Source: Prochlorococcus marinus str. MIT 9313
GTDB taxonomy: Bacteria; Cyanobacteriota; Cyanobacteriia; PCC-6307; Cyanobiaceae
Assembly: GCF_000011485.1 (NCBI RefSeq)
Contig: NC_005071.1
Span: 2,049,347 to 2,113,346, forward strand
Reading direction: 5' to 3'
DNA: 64,000 nucleotides
Shown: positions 35,792 through 45,594 of the stretch, one piece after another
How positions within the stretch are numbered: the stretch's first letter is position 1
Layout of the letters: the number at the start of each line of letters is the position of its first letter
Made by a program: the position numbers and the translations under genes
Notes under the pieces: model-generated
Told to the model about the DNA's origin: nothing
What the model saw: the letters and a program-made list of their open reading frames with translations, nothing else
The model's database searches: none

Positions 35792-37863
35792 GAAGAGGGC
35801 TTTAGCGCTTCCTCAACCTGTTCCACAGCCTTAGGGATCGAGCCTGAGGCCGCAGGCAAACGCCACAAAGCTCCTGCCAAAACCCCACTGAGATCACCAA
35901 GACCGGCCAATAGATCATTGGGATGCTTGCGCTGGGCTCTATCAGCCACAGCTGATGCCTGCCAGGGATTCAAGCCCGCCAGGATCACCCCACTGCGATA
36001 AACACTGGGCCAAGGACTCTCTGGTAGTCGTTTCTCCAAGACGGCGAATTGAGTCGCTGCCTCAACAGGGCGATTCGCCAACACTGCCAAAAGCGCCAAT
36101 GTCCAGCGGGCATCGGTATCAACAGGATTATCAAGCAAACGCCGCATTGCGGCTTCTCGCACTTCAGTTCGATAACTGAAATGGCCATCCAACATATGTT
36201 CGACAGAGACCGCAGCAAAGACTGGCTCAAGCCCTTGAGGTCCCTTCGCCAACCCCTGGGCCAGAGAGGGAAAACGCTCAGCAAAGCTTGCTGCCCTAGG
36301 AGCCCCAGAACTGCGTGCCCAAAGGGAATAGCTGCCGCCAGATTGCCGTGAAAAACGGCGCAGCTCAACAAATACACCACTGCTGCGAACAGCCTGATCA
36401 AGGCGTGCCGCAGTGTCTCGAACTGAGCCCTGATCTCCCTCTGCAAGCACAACCCACTCAGCCTGCTGCAGCACCGGCTCCACATCACCTGCACTACTAC
36501 CAAGCTGGCGACCTACCAATCGTCCACCCCGTCTGCGACCGAAATAACTGACATTGTGCTGATTGAGATCCGGAGTACTGGGCACCACGATGATTGTGGT
36601 GGGCAAGCCATTGGGATCAGCGCCTCCAGCCGCCCGGACAATGGCCTCCACAGGCCCCTTGTGGCGCTCTGACAAACGAGTGATCTGAGCCGACAAAGCT
36701 GAAGGAAGGATGGCCAACAACCCCGCCAAGAGGGTCGTAGGCAAAATCAGCCAGGAGCCCTTCAGCCAGCGACGCTTCGCCCACAACCCCCATTGCCACC
36801 AACCCCTAGCAAGCAACAAAAGCAATGGTGGGAGCAGTGGAGTGATATATCGATCACCCTTATTCGGACTGAGGCTGGTGAACAACCAACCAGCCAGCAG
36901 AGTCACGATCAGCCAACGCCAAGCCAGTGGATCATCAGAAGACACTGCTCTCTGTGTTGAAGATCCAAGGCTGCGGCAGTGAATACCCAACCAGAGCACA
37001 CAACCACTGAGGCCAACGATGAGCAGAACAGGGCCTAACTGCGCCGGCAACAAACGTGGATACCAAAGCCAGTTTTCAAGGGTCCATAGAGAAGGGTCCC
37101 CTTCCCTAGCCGCCGATTCGATCACGGCCCTATTGGTTCCTCCAAGCGTTGTGATCCAGTTGTGACGTAACCAAGGGCCCACGCCGAACAAAAACACACC
37201 CACACCTGCCAGCAGCTGAAATCGGGTGCGATTGGTACGACATAAGGCACACCAACTGGCCCATAACAGCGCCGGAAGCAAAACCAACAAAGCGCTTTGC
37301 TTTACCAAAAGTGCCGCCGTACAAGCAGCCGCAGCAAAAAGGGCCTGTACCCAACGTCCACCTCGCTGTGGATCCCACCAACACCCCAGCCGCCATAACG
37401 CCAAGGTGACTGCAGCAGTGAGCGGCATCTCCAACACATAATCCGCGCGCAACTCCAACAAGGCTGGAGCCATGGCAACAAAGACAACGGCAAGCAATGC
37501 CATCCCCTGCCCACGCAAACGCAACCCCCATGCCGCAACAGCAACAAGGAGCAGCCCATGCCAAAAGCTAAGGCTCCAAGCAGCCTGCTCCGGAGCATCA
37601 CCAGCCACTGCCATCACAGTGCCATTCACCAGCGAAGCCAAGGGCGGAATTTTGGGAGAAAGGTCGAGTAAAGCGTTCCATCCCTGCCATTGGCCTCCTG
37701 GTAACAGGCCTAATGCCCGTCCATGATCAAGAGCGCTGTTGAGATAATCGGCCTGATCCCAAGAGGGAATGCTGGCGTAGTGATGCCACCAGATCCGATC
37801 GATGCCCGTAGACAGCAACCAGATCAGAGCAATAAACGACCAAAAGCGCCAGGCAGCTTTCAC
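35770..37863 (-). CDS. GT39-like polytopic membrane glycosyltransferase
   Basis: The 697-residue protein has about 10-12 membrane segments in the first 400 residues and a soluble C-terminal part with TPR-like helices. The N-terminal [18 protein letters not shown] loop with an early Asp, then [14 protein letters not shown] and [18 protein letters not shown], fit ArnT/PMT-like (GT39, GT83) transferases that use polyprenyl-phosphate sugars at the outer face of the membrane. The acceptor is unknown. It overlaps the ndhO 3' end by 22 bases and its start overlaps the J-domain gene by 4 bases. Confidence 0.85.
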   Translation of the reverse strand: MKAAWRFWSFIALIWLLSTGIDRIWWHHYASIPSWDQADYLNSALDHGRALGLLPGGQWQGWNALLDLSPKIPPLASLVNGTVMAVAGDAPEQAAWSLSFWHGLLLVAVAAWGLRLRGQGMALLAVVFVAMAPALLELRADYVLEMPLTAAVTLALWRLGCWWDPQRGGRWVQALFAAAACTAALLVKQSALLVLLPALLWASWCALCRTNRTRFQLLAGVGVFLFGVGPWLRHNWITTLGGTNRAVIESAAREGDPSLWTLENWLWYPRLLPAQLGPVLLIVGLSGCVLWLGIHCRSLGSSTQRAVSSDDPLAWRWLIVTLLAGWLFTSLSPNKGDRYITPLLPPLLLLLARGWWQWGLWAKRRWLKGSWLILPTTLLAGLLAILPSALSAQITRLSERHKGPVEAIVRAAGGADPNGLPTTIIVVPSTPDLNQHNVSYFGRRRGGRLVGRQLGSSAGDVEPVLQQAEWVVLAEGDQGSVRDTAARLDQAVRSSGVFVELRRFSRQSGGSYSLWARSSGAPRAASFAERFPSLAQGLAKGPQGLEPVFAAVSVEHMLDGHFSYRTEVREAAMRRLLDNPVDTDARWTLALLAVLANRPVEAATQFAVLEKRLPESPWPSVYRSGVILAGLNPWQASAVADRAQRKHPNDLLAGLGDLSGVLAGALWRLPAASGSIPKAVEQVEEALKPSSHEKGSS

Positions 37864-38585
37864 GAAATCTCCAGCCGACGGCGTTCCTCCTTTAAGCGTA
37901 AACGCCGCTTTTTGGCTTCCCGCAACATCTCTCGACCATCGTGGAGATAACTATCGACATAGCCCATCGTGTAGCGCTCCAACTCGGCCAAAGCGTCTTC
38001 TACTTGGGAGAGGCAGTGATACAAGCTCAAGCCAAAACCTTGGGCGGACGCAGGGATAGGCAAAGCTCGATAAAGGCTATTCACCTTTTCAATCCGATTG
38101 CTACTGTCTTTCAGGTAAGTGCAAAAGACCTCCATCAACGAATCGTCGTAAGGGTCAGCCGAAAGAGAACGAAACTGAGCAGGAAAAGGATTGATCACTT
38201 GCCCCAACAATCGATCAATTGGGACATAAACCTGCTTGATCCACTGCAAAAGAGCCTCATCTGCTGCTGCTGCCTGGCCTTTGGTCGCTCGAGCAGCAGC
38301 ACTAGCACGAGCATTGCGAACGCCACGCTGATGCGCTTCGTCAGCAACTAAAACACCATGCGTTCTTATGCGGTCATAGGCGCGTCGATGCTCTGAATCC
38401 CCCAAAACCTCCCAAGCTGCATTGAGCGCAAGAATCTCCTGCTCATCCCCACCAGCGTCAGGGTGATGCCTTTTCACCAACTGGCGATAGGCAGCCTTGA
38501 TCTCAGCCGAGCTAGCGGTGGAGGTTACTCCCAACACCTGGTAAGGATCTGCAGCCATAGCAGCCAGCGGCTTTGAAGACATCAA
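37860..38585 (-). CDS. DnaJ-domain protein
   Basis: The 241-residue product has a J domain near the N-terminus: [24 protein letters not shown], then the HPD motif in [12 protein letters not shown] and [19 protein letters not shown]. The remainder has no glycine/phenylalanine stretch or zinc fingers, so it is a class III J-protein that would recruit an Hsp70 to a particular client. The basic C-terminus ends in [13 protein letters not shown]. It overlaps cysK by 4 bases upstream and the GT39-like gene by 4 bases downstream. Downstream of the J domain it is helical and could be plastid-type specific; the client is unknown. Confidence 0.92.
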   Translation of the reverse strand: MMSSKPLAAMAADPYQVLGVTSTASSAEIKAAYRQLVKRHHPDAGGDEQEILALNAAWEVLGDSEHRRAYDRIRTHGVLVADEAHQRGVRNARASAAARATKGQAAAADEALLQWIKQVYVPIDRLLGQVINPFPAQFRSLSADPYDDSLMEVFCTYLKDSSNRIEKVNSLYRALPIPASAQGFGLSLYHCLSQVEDALAELERYTMGYVDSYLHDGREMLREAKKRRLRLKEERRRLEIS

Positions 38586-39550
38586 AGGTATCCATCACGC
38601 TGCGCCGGCACCGCCGAAGCAGCGCTAAACATCGGCGTTGATAGATAACGCTCACCAAAACTTGCCAAGACAACAACAAGACGCTTGCCCACCATCTCAG
38701 CCCTACTACCCACTTGCAGTGCAGCCGCAACAGCAGCGCCACTGCTTACCCCACTTAGCAAGCCCTCCTCCCTCGCCAAGCGCCGACCCATCTCCATCGC
38801 GTCGTCATCAGAGACCGGCAGGATCTCATCGATCAAAGAGAGATCAAGAACGCTAGGAATGAAGCCAGCACCAATCCCCTGAATGCGATGGGGAGCAGGG
38901 CTCCCGCCTGCCAAAACAGGGCTTAACGCTGGCTCTACCGCAAACACTCGCAGGCTTGGATTGCGTTGCTTGAGCAAACGCGCACAACCTGTGAGTGTGC
39001 CCCCCGTTCCTACTCCAGTGATCAGACCATCCAACCGCCCCTCGCAATCATTCCAGATCTCCTCTGCGGTTGTACGCTCATGCACCTGCGGATTCGCAGG
39101 ATTATCAAACTGCTGCAGCAGATAAGCCTCAGGGATGGTTGCCACCAACTCCTTTGCCAACTCAATGGAACCAGTCATTCCATCGCTGCCTGGGGTGAGT
39201 TGCAGTTCAGCGCCATAGGCCCTAAGCATGGCGCGACGCTCTGTACTCATCGTGTCCGGCATGGTGAGAATGAGGCGATAGCCTCGGGCGGCAGCCACCA
39301 TGGCCAAGGCGATCCCAGTGTTGCCACTGGTGGGTTCCACCAACACGGTGCGCCCCGGAGCAATGGTTCCAGCTTCCTCCGCTGCTTGAATCATGGCCCC
39401 CGCGATGCGGTCTTTAACCGAGGCAGTGGGGTTGAAGCTTTCCAACTTGGCCAGCACCTCCGCATGGCAACCACTCAACTGTGGCAAGCGATTCAGCCGC
39501 ACTATTGGGGTTCGGCCAACCAGGGCCGTGATGTCCGCAGCAATGGGCAT
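38582..39550 (-). CDS. cysK: Cysteine synthase A
   Basis: The 322-residue PLP enzyme makes cysteine from O-acetylserine and sulfide. The PLP lysine is in [14 protein letters not shown], the substrate loop is [12 protein letters not shown], and [14 protein letters not shown] binds the cofactor phosphate. The frame extends to a TTG at 39586, but the ATG at 39550 begins [20 protein letters not shown], which is the conserved N-terminus, and gives the usual length. The stop overlaps the J-domain gene start by 4 bases. Confidence 0.96.
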   Translation of the reverse strand: MPIAADITALVGRTPIVRLNRLPQLSGCHAEVLAKLESFNPTASVKDRIAGAMIQAAEEAGTIAPGRTVLVEPTSGNTGIALAMVAAARGYRLILTMPDTMSTERRAMLRAYGAELQLTPGSDGMTGSIELAKELVATIPEAYLLQQFDNPANPQVHERTTAEEIWNDCEGRLDGLITGVGTGGTLTGCARLLKQRNPSLRVFAVEPALSPVLAGGSPAPHRIQGIGAGFIPSVLDLSLIDEILPVSDDDAMEMGRRLAREEGLLSGVSSGAAVAAALQVGSRAEMVGKRLVVVLASFGERYLSTPMFSAASAVPAQRDGYL

Positions 39551-39611
39551 AAACGATAGTGAAGGGAGAGCCACGGACCCATCCAAACAAAGCGATGGGG
39601 ATCAAGCCATG

Positions 39612-39636
39612 AAAAAGCCCCCCGTTTCCGGAGGGC
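39612..39636 (-). terminator. Terminator of the porin gene
   Basis: On the minus strand a 9-bp stem AGCCCTCCG/CGGGGGGCT with a GAAA loop and one G-T pair is followed by TTTTTC. It is 63 bases after the porin stop at 39699 and before the cysK start. It isolates the porin transcript from cysK. Confidence 0.9.
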
Positions 39637-39698
39637 TGAAATTGATCGAGATTGTGAGGGGTAGTAGTAATGGCCCAACATATTGTTGGGCCAATTGA

Positions 39699-41441
39699 TC
39701 AGAACTTAAATGTGGTTCTAACTAAACCACCAAAGTTGCTAAAGGTGTCGTCTTCGCCGCCTTTGGTAAGTGAGCCATCAGTCAGCTCACCGTAAGGACG
39801 GCTGAGATAGAACACGGCAGGAGTCACAGAAATGTTGTCTGTAACCTGGAACTTGTACCAGAGTTCAAATGCATAGTTGCCATCAGCAACATTGTCATCT
39901 GGATCTTCGCCGTATGCTTTCTTATACGCATCTTCGAATTTCCCGTCCCAATTAAGGTTGGTCACGAAGGTGGGTTGACCTCCTGCAACACCTAGGACAT
40001 TGCCCTCGATGAATGCATCTTCCCACTGAAGAGCTACATACCAGGATTGAGATGTAGCACTATCTAAGATGTCGTCAGTGTCAACGCCCAGCACCTGTGT
40101 GTTGCCGGAGTTGCTGTTGCTACTTACGGAGTTAATACCCCAACCAGCACTGACGCTTGGCATCCAACCGGTATTTTCTGGAGCCCACCAAGCGCTTAAA
40201 GCAAAGGAGTTGGTAGTTCCAAAGCCTTGAATGTCATTAGCAAGTGGTGTGCCATTTCCAGCATACAAACCTACGCCATTATCAGTGGAGGCGTAGTTGT
40301 AGGCCGCAGCAGCACCCCAACGCTCATCGGCGTAAGCGATTTGGGCTGTTGCATTGGAGCCAGCACCATCAGTAGCAACTCCACCAGTATTGGGGTTGCC
40401 ATCATCAGCATTTGTAGAGAGATAGCTAGTGCTAATGCTCCAACCGCTGTCGTTGTCATCCCACCAGATACCGGCTCCACCACCTTTGGCGAGGTTATAA
40501 GCACCAGGTGCACCCGCGTAGGTGAAGAAATCGATGACAGTTTCAGCAGGATAGTTGCTTGGCCATACGGCAAGCATGTTGTCCTGGCGAACCATGCCAC
40601 CAATGGTCGCAGTGAACTCTTCGCCGAGTGGGAACTGATACCAGAGGCGATCAACGGTGACTTCATTCTCGTCACCAGATTCTCCAAAAGCCACTTCCAT
40701 GGCTGAGAGGCCGACATAGCCATTACTGCCGAAGGGGGATTCGGCAAAGTTGCCCGCGCGCAGACGAGTCTTCAAGAGATCCTTACCCGTGAAGCTGGTA
40801 TTCAGCTCAAGGCGCATGTCGTAGTTGAAGACGGTCGCGCCAGAGGCAGCGGCAGCTTCATCAGCTCGCTCGTCGCCGGCCTTTCCAGAGCGGTAGTTTG
40901 AGCCAGCCCACGCGGATGTGGTGAAAACCTCATCTCGGAAGCCTTGTCTAGCGTCACCGCCGTAGCTGTTGGCGCCAATCACGAAGGATGTCTGACCAAC
41001 AAGCTTGGTGGTGGTGGAAAACTGAGTGGCTTCGAGTTCACCAACGCGGGCTTCTAGCCCATCAACACGGCCCTTGAGGATTGCGAGCTCCTGCTCGAAT
41101 TCGTTGAGCAGACGACGCAGTTCGTCGGTGACTTCAGTGATGCGATCGAGGCAAGCATTCAATAGAGCAGCCGCTTCAAAGCGGGTCATTGCTCTGTTGC
41201 CGAGGTAGCTTCCGCTTGGATAGCCAGCTACACAGCCGTAGCGCTCAATCAGGTTGCTCAGCGCCTGGTAAGCCCAATCGGTTGGGTAAACATCTTGGAA
41301 TTGGGAGATGCTGGTGACCTGCTCGCTGGAGGCCGAATAATCGGACACACCTTTGATGTCTAGGTCTGCGGCATTAGCAGCCATTGGTGCCATAAGGCCC
41401 AAAGCAGCAGGTGCCACCAGCAATTGCTGGAAGAGTTTCAT
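39699..41441 (-). CDS. SLH-domain OprB-type outer-membrane porin
   Basis: The 580-residue protein starts with a signal peptide (MKLFQQLLVAPAALGLMAPM, cleavage near NAA) and an SLH domain (DVYPTDWAYQALSNLIERYGCV, GNRAMTRFEAAALLNACLD) that binds the peptidoglycan polymer. A short coiled coil follows (VDGLEARVGELEATQ), then an OprB-like beta-barrel ending in Phe (VRTTFKF). This is the standard marine cyanobacterial porin (SomA/SomB-like) and is often the most abundant outer-membrane protein. A GAGGA run six bases upstream supports the ATG at 41441 over the GTG at 41453. It has its own terminator. Confidence 0.93.
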   Translation of the reverse strand: MKLFQQLLVAPAALGLMAPMAANAADLDIKGVSDYSASSEQVTSISQFQDVYPTDWAYQALSNLIERYGCVAGYPSGSYLGNRAMTRFEAAALLNACLDRITEVTDELRRLLNEFEQELAILKGRVDGLEARVGELEATQFSTTTKLVGQTSFVIGANSYGGDARQGFRDEVFTTSAWAGSNYRSGKAGDERADEAAAASGATVFNYDMRLELNTSFTGKDLLKTRLRAGNFAESPFGSNGYVGLSAMEVAFGESGDENEVTVDRLWYQFPLGEEFTATIGGMVRQDNMLAVWPSNYPAETVIDFFTYAGAPGAYNLAKGGGAGIWWDDNDSGWSISTSYLSTNADDGNPNTGGVATDGAGSNATAQIAYADERWGAAAAYNYASTDNGVGLYAGNGTPLANDIQGFGTTNSFALSAWWAPENTGWMPSVSAGWGINSVSSNSNSGNTQVLGVDTDDILDSATSQSWYVALQWEDAFIEGNVLGVAGGQPTFVTNLNWDGKFEDAYKKAYGEDPDDNVADGNYAFELWYKFQVTDNISVTPAVFYLSRPYGELTDGSLTKGGEDDTFSNFGGLVRTTFKF

Positions 41442-41749
41442 TAGGTTCCTCACACGGATGGGCGCAATGCGCCGATTCGATGTTGGCCCTTACTCTCTGT
41501 TTAAACACCTCTTGGTGTGACAGATGTATCAATGGTTTCAATGGTGGGTATCAGAAACACCAAGTCAAACCATGCCAGCCAGCATCCCTTCTAGTCCTGG
41601 CAAGCGCTGACTTGCCCCCTGAAGTCAGCACTGGCGAACTGAACCAAACTGAAGCAGAAAAAGAATGTGAATGACCAATCACTAGGAACATTTGGGCGAT
41701 AGCGCTCATCACTTATCCCCATGCCATGTTCGCCTACCAGCTCTAACCA
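41442..41749. other. Divergent region between the porin and a glycosyltransferase gene
   Basis: The 308-base gap should contain the promoters of both genes. A plus-strand open frame overlapping the porin start was judged a shadow. No operator or hairpin with a T-run was recognised. Confidence 0.45.
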
Positions 41750-43390
41750 TTGCTTTTGCCATCAGCTGATCACAGGCCATTAATTCGTAGATCACCTCTT
41801 ATGGGGTTGCTACTGCTGTGGCTTGTGGCATGCGTGCTTGCACTGGTGGGGCTAGGAGATCTACCCCTACGCGATTTTGATGAAGGCATCGTTGCCAGAG
41901 TGGCCTTTGAGTTAAGCCAAAAACAAGGCCCAGAAGCTCTACTACCCACCCTGTGGGAATCGCCCTACCTCAACAAACCACCAGGCTTGCATTGGCTGGT
42001 TGCTGCAGCAATACAACTCAACAACAACGGCGGGTCCTCTTTGACATGGCTCCCCTCAAACACTCTGGTGAGACTGACGCCGGCATTGCTATCGACGCTG
42101 ATTGTTCCCTTAGGGGGGCTCGTGCAATGGCATCTAAGACCAAATGATCGAACGAGCTGCCTTGCTACAGCTGCAATTTTGCTAACGCTGATGCCAGTGG
42201 TACGACATGGTCGGCTAGCCATGCTCGATGGTCCACAACTCAGTGCCATGGCCTTGTTGTGGTTACTCATTTTAAGCCTCGACCGCAGCCAAATGGACCG
42301 CTGGCGAACGCTGGGGGCAGGACTCATCAGCAGTGGCATGCTGCTGCTCAAAGCCCCTCTACTGCTGCCAACAGCAGTAGCAGCCTTGATTCCTATCCTC
42401 TGGGGTGGCGAATTCAGGCGATGGTGGCGATGGCCACTTACAGGCTGGTTTGCAGTAGGGCTGATCCCTGGTCTGACCTGGCACCTCTGGCATGGCTTAC
42501 ATCGAGGAACTGGAGCGTTGTGGCTCTGGGGAGGCGATGGTGCAGGCCGCGTCCTGTTTGATGCTGGAGAAGGCAGTGACCTCGGCTGGAGAGTCCCGGC
42601 CATTGAGTTGCTGGAGGGTGGTTGGCCATGGCTATTGCTATGGCCCTTCGCAATGGCCTGGGCCTGGCGTCAACGACACAACCGTTGGGGCAAATGGGCA
42701 CTGGGCACGCAGGTCATTTTGGCCATTGCAATCCTGCCACTTAAGACCCAACTCCCCTGGTATAGCCACCCCCTTTGGCTGCCATTTGCACTGCTCTGTG
42801 GAGCACCACTGGCCTGGCTCATTAACAGGAAGGATGTGACAAATCCTCCTGGTGCAGCAGTTTTAAAACATGTTCCGTTCCTCTGGCTGGCCCTAGGAAC
42901 CACTCTTGTTCTATTCGGGCTCATCGGCGCATCAGGGCGAGTTCTCAAGTTTTATCCCTATAGCGGTATTGCACTCGCTGCTGGGGTGGGCTGGAGTATC
43001 GGCGGCTGGCTGATGCTGCGCCCAACCCATGCCAAACGCAAATTGGGCGCAATCAGCATGGTGGCTGGAAGCGTCGCAGCTCTATACCTATTAATGGGCT
43101 CCTCACTCTGGCTCTGGGAACTCAATGAGAATTGGCCCGTTGAGCCTGTCGCCCAACTCGCCGCACAAGCAAAGGGAGCGAAGGTGGTGCTCGAGGGGAA
43201 TGATGAAAGGCCCAGCCTCAACTGGTATGCAGGCCAGCGCATCAGCTCCTTAGATGCTGTTCCCGACGCTGAATGGATCTTGACGCGCAATCCCCAGCGA
43301 ATCAGCAGCATGGCTCAGGAACGGCAGTGCAAGGTTGCGAAAAACAAGGAAGACTGGGCCCTGCTTTTTTGTGGCCCACCAAACCAATAA
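41750..43390 (+). CDS. ArnT-like polytopic glycosyltransferase
   Basis: The 546-residue product has about 11 membrane segments, and a conserved loop DLPLRDFDEGIVARVAFELSQ after the first segment carries the Asp-Glu pair of GT39/GT83 enzymes such as ArnT. These take sugars from polyprenyl phosphate and add them to lipid or protein acceptors in the periplasm; the acceptor is unknown. The start used is a TTG; an ATG at 41801 (MGLLLLWLVAC) is an alternative at the first hydrophobic segment. It is the first of a run of large glycan-related membrane genes. Confidence 0.86.
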   Translation: MLLPSADHRPLIRRSPLMGLLLLWLVACVLALVGLGDLPLRDFDEGIVARVAFELSQKQGPEALLPTLWESPYLNKPPGLHWLVAAAIQLNNNGGSSLTWLPSNTLVRLTPALLSTLIVPLGGLVQWHLRPNDRTSCLATAAILLTLMPVVRHGRLAMLDGPQLSAMALLWLLILSLDRSQMDRWRTLGAGLISSGMLLLKAPLLLPTAVAALIPILWGGEFRRWWRWPLTGWFAVGLIPGLTWHLWHGLHRGTGALWLWGGDGAGRVLFDAGEGSDLGWRVPAIELLEGGWPWLLLWPFAMAWAWRQRHNRWGKWALGTQVILAIAILPLKTQLPWYSHPLWLPFALLCGAPLAWLINRKDVTNPPGAAVLKHVPFLWLALGTTLVLFGLIGASGRVLKFYPYSGIALAAGVGWSIGGWLMLRPTHAKRKLGAISMVAGSVAALYLLMGSSLWLWELNENWPVEPVAQLAAQAKGAKVVLEGNDERPSLNWYAGQRISSLDAVPDAEWILTRNPQRISSMAQERQCKVAKNKEDWALLFCGPPNQ

Positions 43391-43517
43391 CGTTCCTCGA
43401 TCTAGGGCAACCGTTGCCTAAAACGCATTCTGCCGACAACACCAAACAGAACGCCTTTAGGCGGTTCTGCGAAACCACAACGAACGCGACAACAACCTCA
43501 CTACACAGCTCAAGGAA
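43391..43517. other. Start of a gap with two doubtful small reading frames
   Basis: The gap between the ArnT-like gene and the next glycosyltransferase runs from 43391 to 43965. A short palindrome GGCAAC-C-GTTGCC near 43407-43419 and an imperfect hairpin at 43447-43469 (CAGAACGCC...GGCGGTTCTG) lie here; neither has a T-run. The rest is occupied by the two small frames listed next. Confidence 0.45.
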
Positions 43518-43655
43518 ATGCTTGCTCTGACGAAGCCCTATCAGCTCAAACAACCCGTAGTGGCTGACATTTCAAACCATGGCACCGCAGCATTCATCAT
43601 GGCGCTGACCCAGCAAGATCACCGCATCCAACGCATGCATCGTTTCAGCAACTAA
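43518..43655 (+). CDS. Possible 45-residue protein
   Basis: Not recognised. An ATG preceded by CAAGGAA (a possible AGGA ribosome site) opens a 45-codon frame with a balanced translation, MLALTKPYQLKQPVVADISN at the start, ending HRIQRMHRFSN. It has no membrane segment. A second small frame follows 15 bases later on the same strand. The pair may be a small cassette, the remnant of a longer gene, or chance. Confidence 0.33.
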   Translation: MLALTKPYQLKQPVVADISNHGTAAFIMALTQQDHRIQRMHRFSN

Positions 43656-43670
43656 GACTTAACGAAGACA

Positions 43671-43922
43671 ATGAAAGAAAGACTGCTCGATACCAAAGTT
43701 GGCCTGGTAGCCGTCATCGACAGCATGAACAAGCTGCCATCCTTCTATGCATTCCAGCGACTGAGAGAAAACAGGCAGAATTTGCTTACCAGAAGCCATT
43801 GTCTAGGGATACTGGCCAACGTCGACGTAGCTAACTGCGACTACAAAAACATTCTCGCAAATACCTTCTGGGCTCAAATAGCAGTGATCCTGATGATGGT
43901 TGTCTGGAACGATGTCACCTGA
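43671..43922 (+). CDS. Possible 83-residue protein with C-terminal membrane segment
   Basis: Not recognised. The frame starts MKERLLDTKVGLVAVIDSMN at an ATG and includes a hydrophobic run at about 67-79 (AQIAVILMMVVW), so it could be tail-anchored. Codon pattern is similar to nearby genes but the reading is not strongly protein-like. It lies 43 bases before the next glycosyltransferase gene. Confidence 0.4.
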   Translation: MKERLLDTKVGLVAVIDSMNKLPSFYAFQRLRENRQNLLTRSHCLGILANVDVANCDYKNILANTFWAQIAVILMMVVWNDVT

Positions 43923-43965
43923 TCCAGTTGCATCCGGAATACCCCTTGATTGAAAACAATTGCTG

Positions 43966-45513
43966 ATGGCGAAGTCTGTTGCCCGCTGGGCTCAACAAAT
44001 CTGGTTTCCCGTGGGCTTAGGGGTGATCCTGCGCCTTATCCAATTACAGGCTCCCATCCTCGGCATCCATAGCTGGCGCCAGGCGGATACAGCAGCCATG
44101 GCGAGGCATTTTGCCCTGGAAGGCACACCGATCTGGTTACCGCAAATTGATTGGAGTGGAGCCAGCCCTGGATATGTGGAATGCGAGTTTCCTTTATATC
44201 CCTATCTACTTGGCCAGCTTTACAAGCTTGCGGGTCTGCACGAATGGTTGGGACGAGGCCTTTCGGTTTTATGTAGCGCACTAACCATCTTGCTCATCAT
44301 CCGCATTGGGCGTCGCCTGCTTGATCCGATTAGCGCTTGGTGGGGCGGGGTCTTCTTCGCTGTCCTGCCACTAGGGGTTTATTACGGCCGCACTTTGCAG
44401 GCAGAAGCGCTGCTACTGCTACTAGCAGCAATGAGTATCGAGCGTCTGCTTGTCTGGAAACAGCGGCGCTCTCGGTGGGCTCTGCTCACCAGCTGGCTGG
44501 CATTTTGCCTTGCCTGCTTGATCAAAGTGCTGCCCTTGATCTGGCTCGGCATACCCCTTTTGGTCGTGCAAATGCAGCCTCAACCACTTGGACCAGCACT
44601 GCCACTTGCGACGTTAATTCGAGGCTTAGGAAAACTTGCACGTTCGCCTGGTCCTTGGCTCTATGCGGGTAGCTCAATACTGATTGGAGCCCTTTGGTAT
44701 GGCCATGCTTTTCAACTTGGCCAAACCAGTGACTTGAGCTTCGGATTCTGGGGCAACAACTCTGATCGCAGCAGCCTGAGCCTGCTGCTGGATGTCAATC
44801 TCTGGCTAAACCTATTACTGAGAATCAGCGTACGAAACCTGGCTGTGCTGGGTGTACCGATCGTGATCTTTGGCCTGTGGGAATGCCGCCGAAATGCAGG
44901 TGGTCAAATTCTGGCAGCAGGCCTACTCAGCATGGGAGCCTGCACAGCAGTTTTCTTACGAGCAAGCTCCATTCATGAGTACTACCAACTGCCCCTATTG
45001 ATTTTTCTCTGCCCATTAATGGGAAGGGGCTGGCATTCTTTAACGAAGCTAATTGCATCCAAAAAACTACATGACCAATGGCTGATCAACATCAACCTTG
45101 CTCTAATTGTTGCCATCAGCCTCACTGTACTCAATTTTGATTATTGGGCTCTCGAGCGTCGACAAACAGAAATCTGGATGCCATTAGCCCAAAGCATCCG
45201 CAAAGAAGTACCAAGCAAGGCTCGGATCGTAAGCGTGACTGGCAGTGATCCCAGTTTGCTGAACCTTGCACAGCGTCAAGGATGGCTCACCAGTGCCAAA
45301 AGTATTAATCAGAAACAGCTGCAAGCCTGGGCTGCACAAGGTGCTACCCATCTAGTAGGGAGCCTTAACTGGGAAGAAAGCTTTAAACCTCTCACTCAAG
45401 GACATGCAAGAAAGAACCTGCAGGTTCTTTTGTGTAACCAGCCAAACTCCACTTACTGCCCACAGATACCGCATCAAACCTATCTAGTACCAATCAAAGA
45501 ACTCATCCGATAG
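43966..45513 (+). CDS. GT39-like polytopic glycosyltransferase
   Basis: The 515-residue protein has a first membrane segment then the loop SWRQADTAAMARHF, which matches the Arg-Gln-Ala-Asp-Thr pattern of GT39/GT83 family proteins; the Asp is the presumed catalytic acid. About 10-11 membrane segments follow, and the C-terminal 130 residues are soluble. The sugar and acceptor are unknown. A TTG two codons upstream (43960) is another start. It is 82 bases before the next gene. Confidence 0.86.
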   Translation: MAKSVARWAQQIWFPVGLGVILRLIQLQAPILGIHSWRQADTAAMARHFALEGTPIWLPQIDWSGASPGYVECEFPLYPYLLGQLYKLAGLHEWLGRGLSVLCSALTILLIIRIGRRLLDPISAWWGGVFFAVLPLGVYYGRTLQAEALLLLLAAMSIERLLVWKQRRSRWALLTSWLAFCLACLIKVLPLIWLGIPLLVVQMQPQPLGPALPLATLIRGLGKLARSPGPWLYAGSSILIGALWYGHAFQLGQTSDLSFGFWGNNSDRSSLSLLLDVNLWLNLLLRISVRNLAVLGVPIVIFGLWECRRNAGGQILAAGLLSMGACTAVFLRASSIHEYYQLPLLIFLCPLMGRGWHSLTKLIASKKLHDQWLININLALIVAISLTVLNFDYWALERRQTEIWMPLAQSIRKEVPSKARIVSVTGSDPSLLNLAQRQGWLTSAKSINQKQLQAWAAQGATHLVGSLNWEESFKPLTQGHARKNLQVLLCNQPNSTYCPQIPHQTYLVPIKELIR

Positions 45514-45594
45514 CTCATCTACACCGCCAACATGCTTTATCTGAGCAGAGGCGAAAGCCTATGAGATGCTCACCAACATCTTGAGCATTCCTGC

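Noticed and set aside
41411-41674. Plus-strand frame across the porin start
   Set aside because: It begins inside the porin signal-peptide coding region on the other strand and reads as a shadow.
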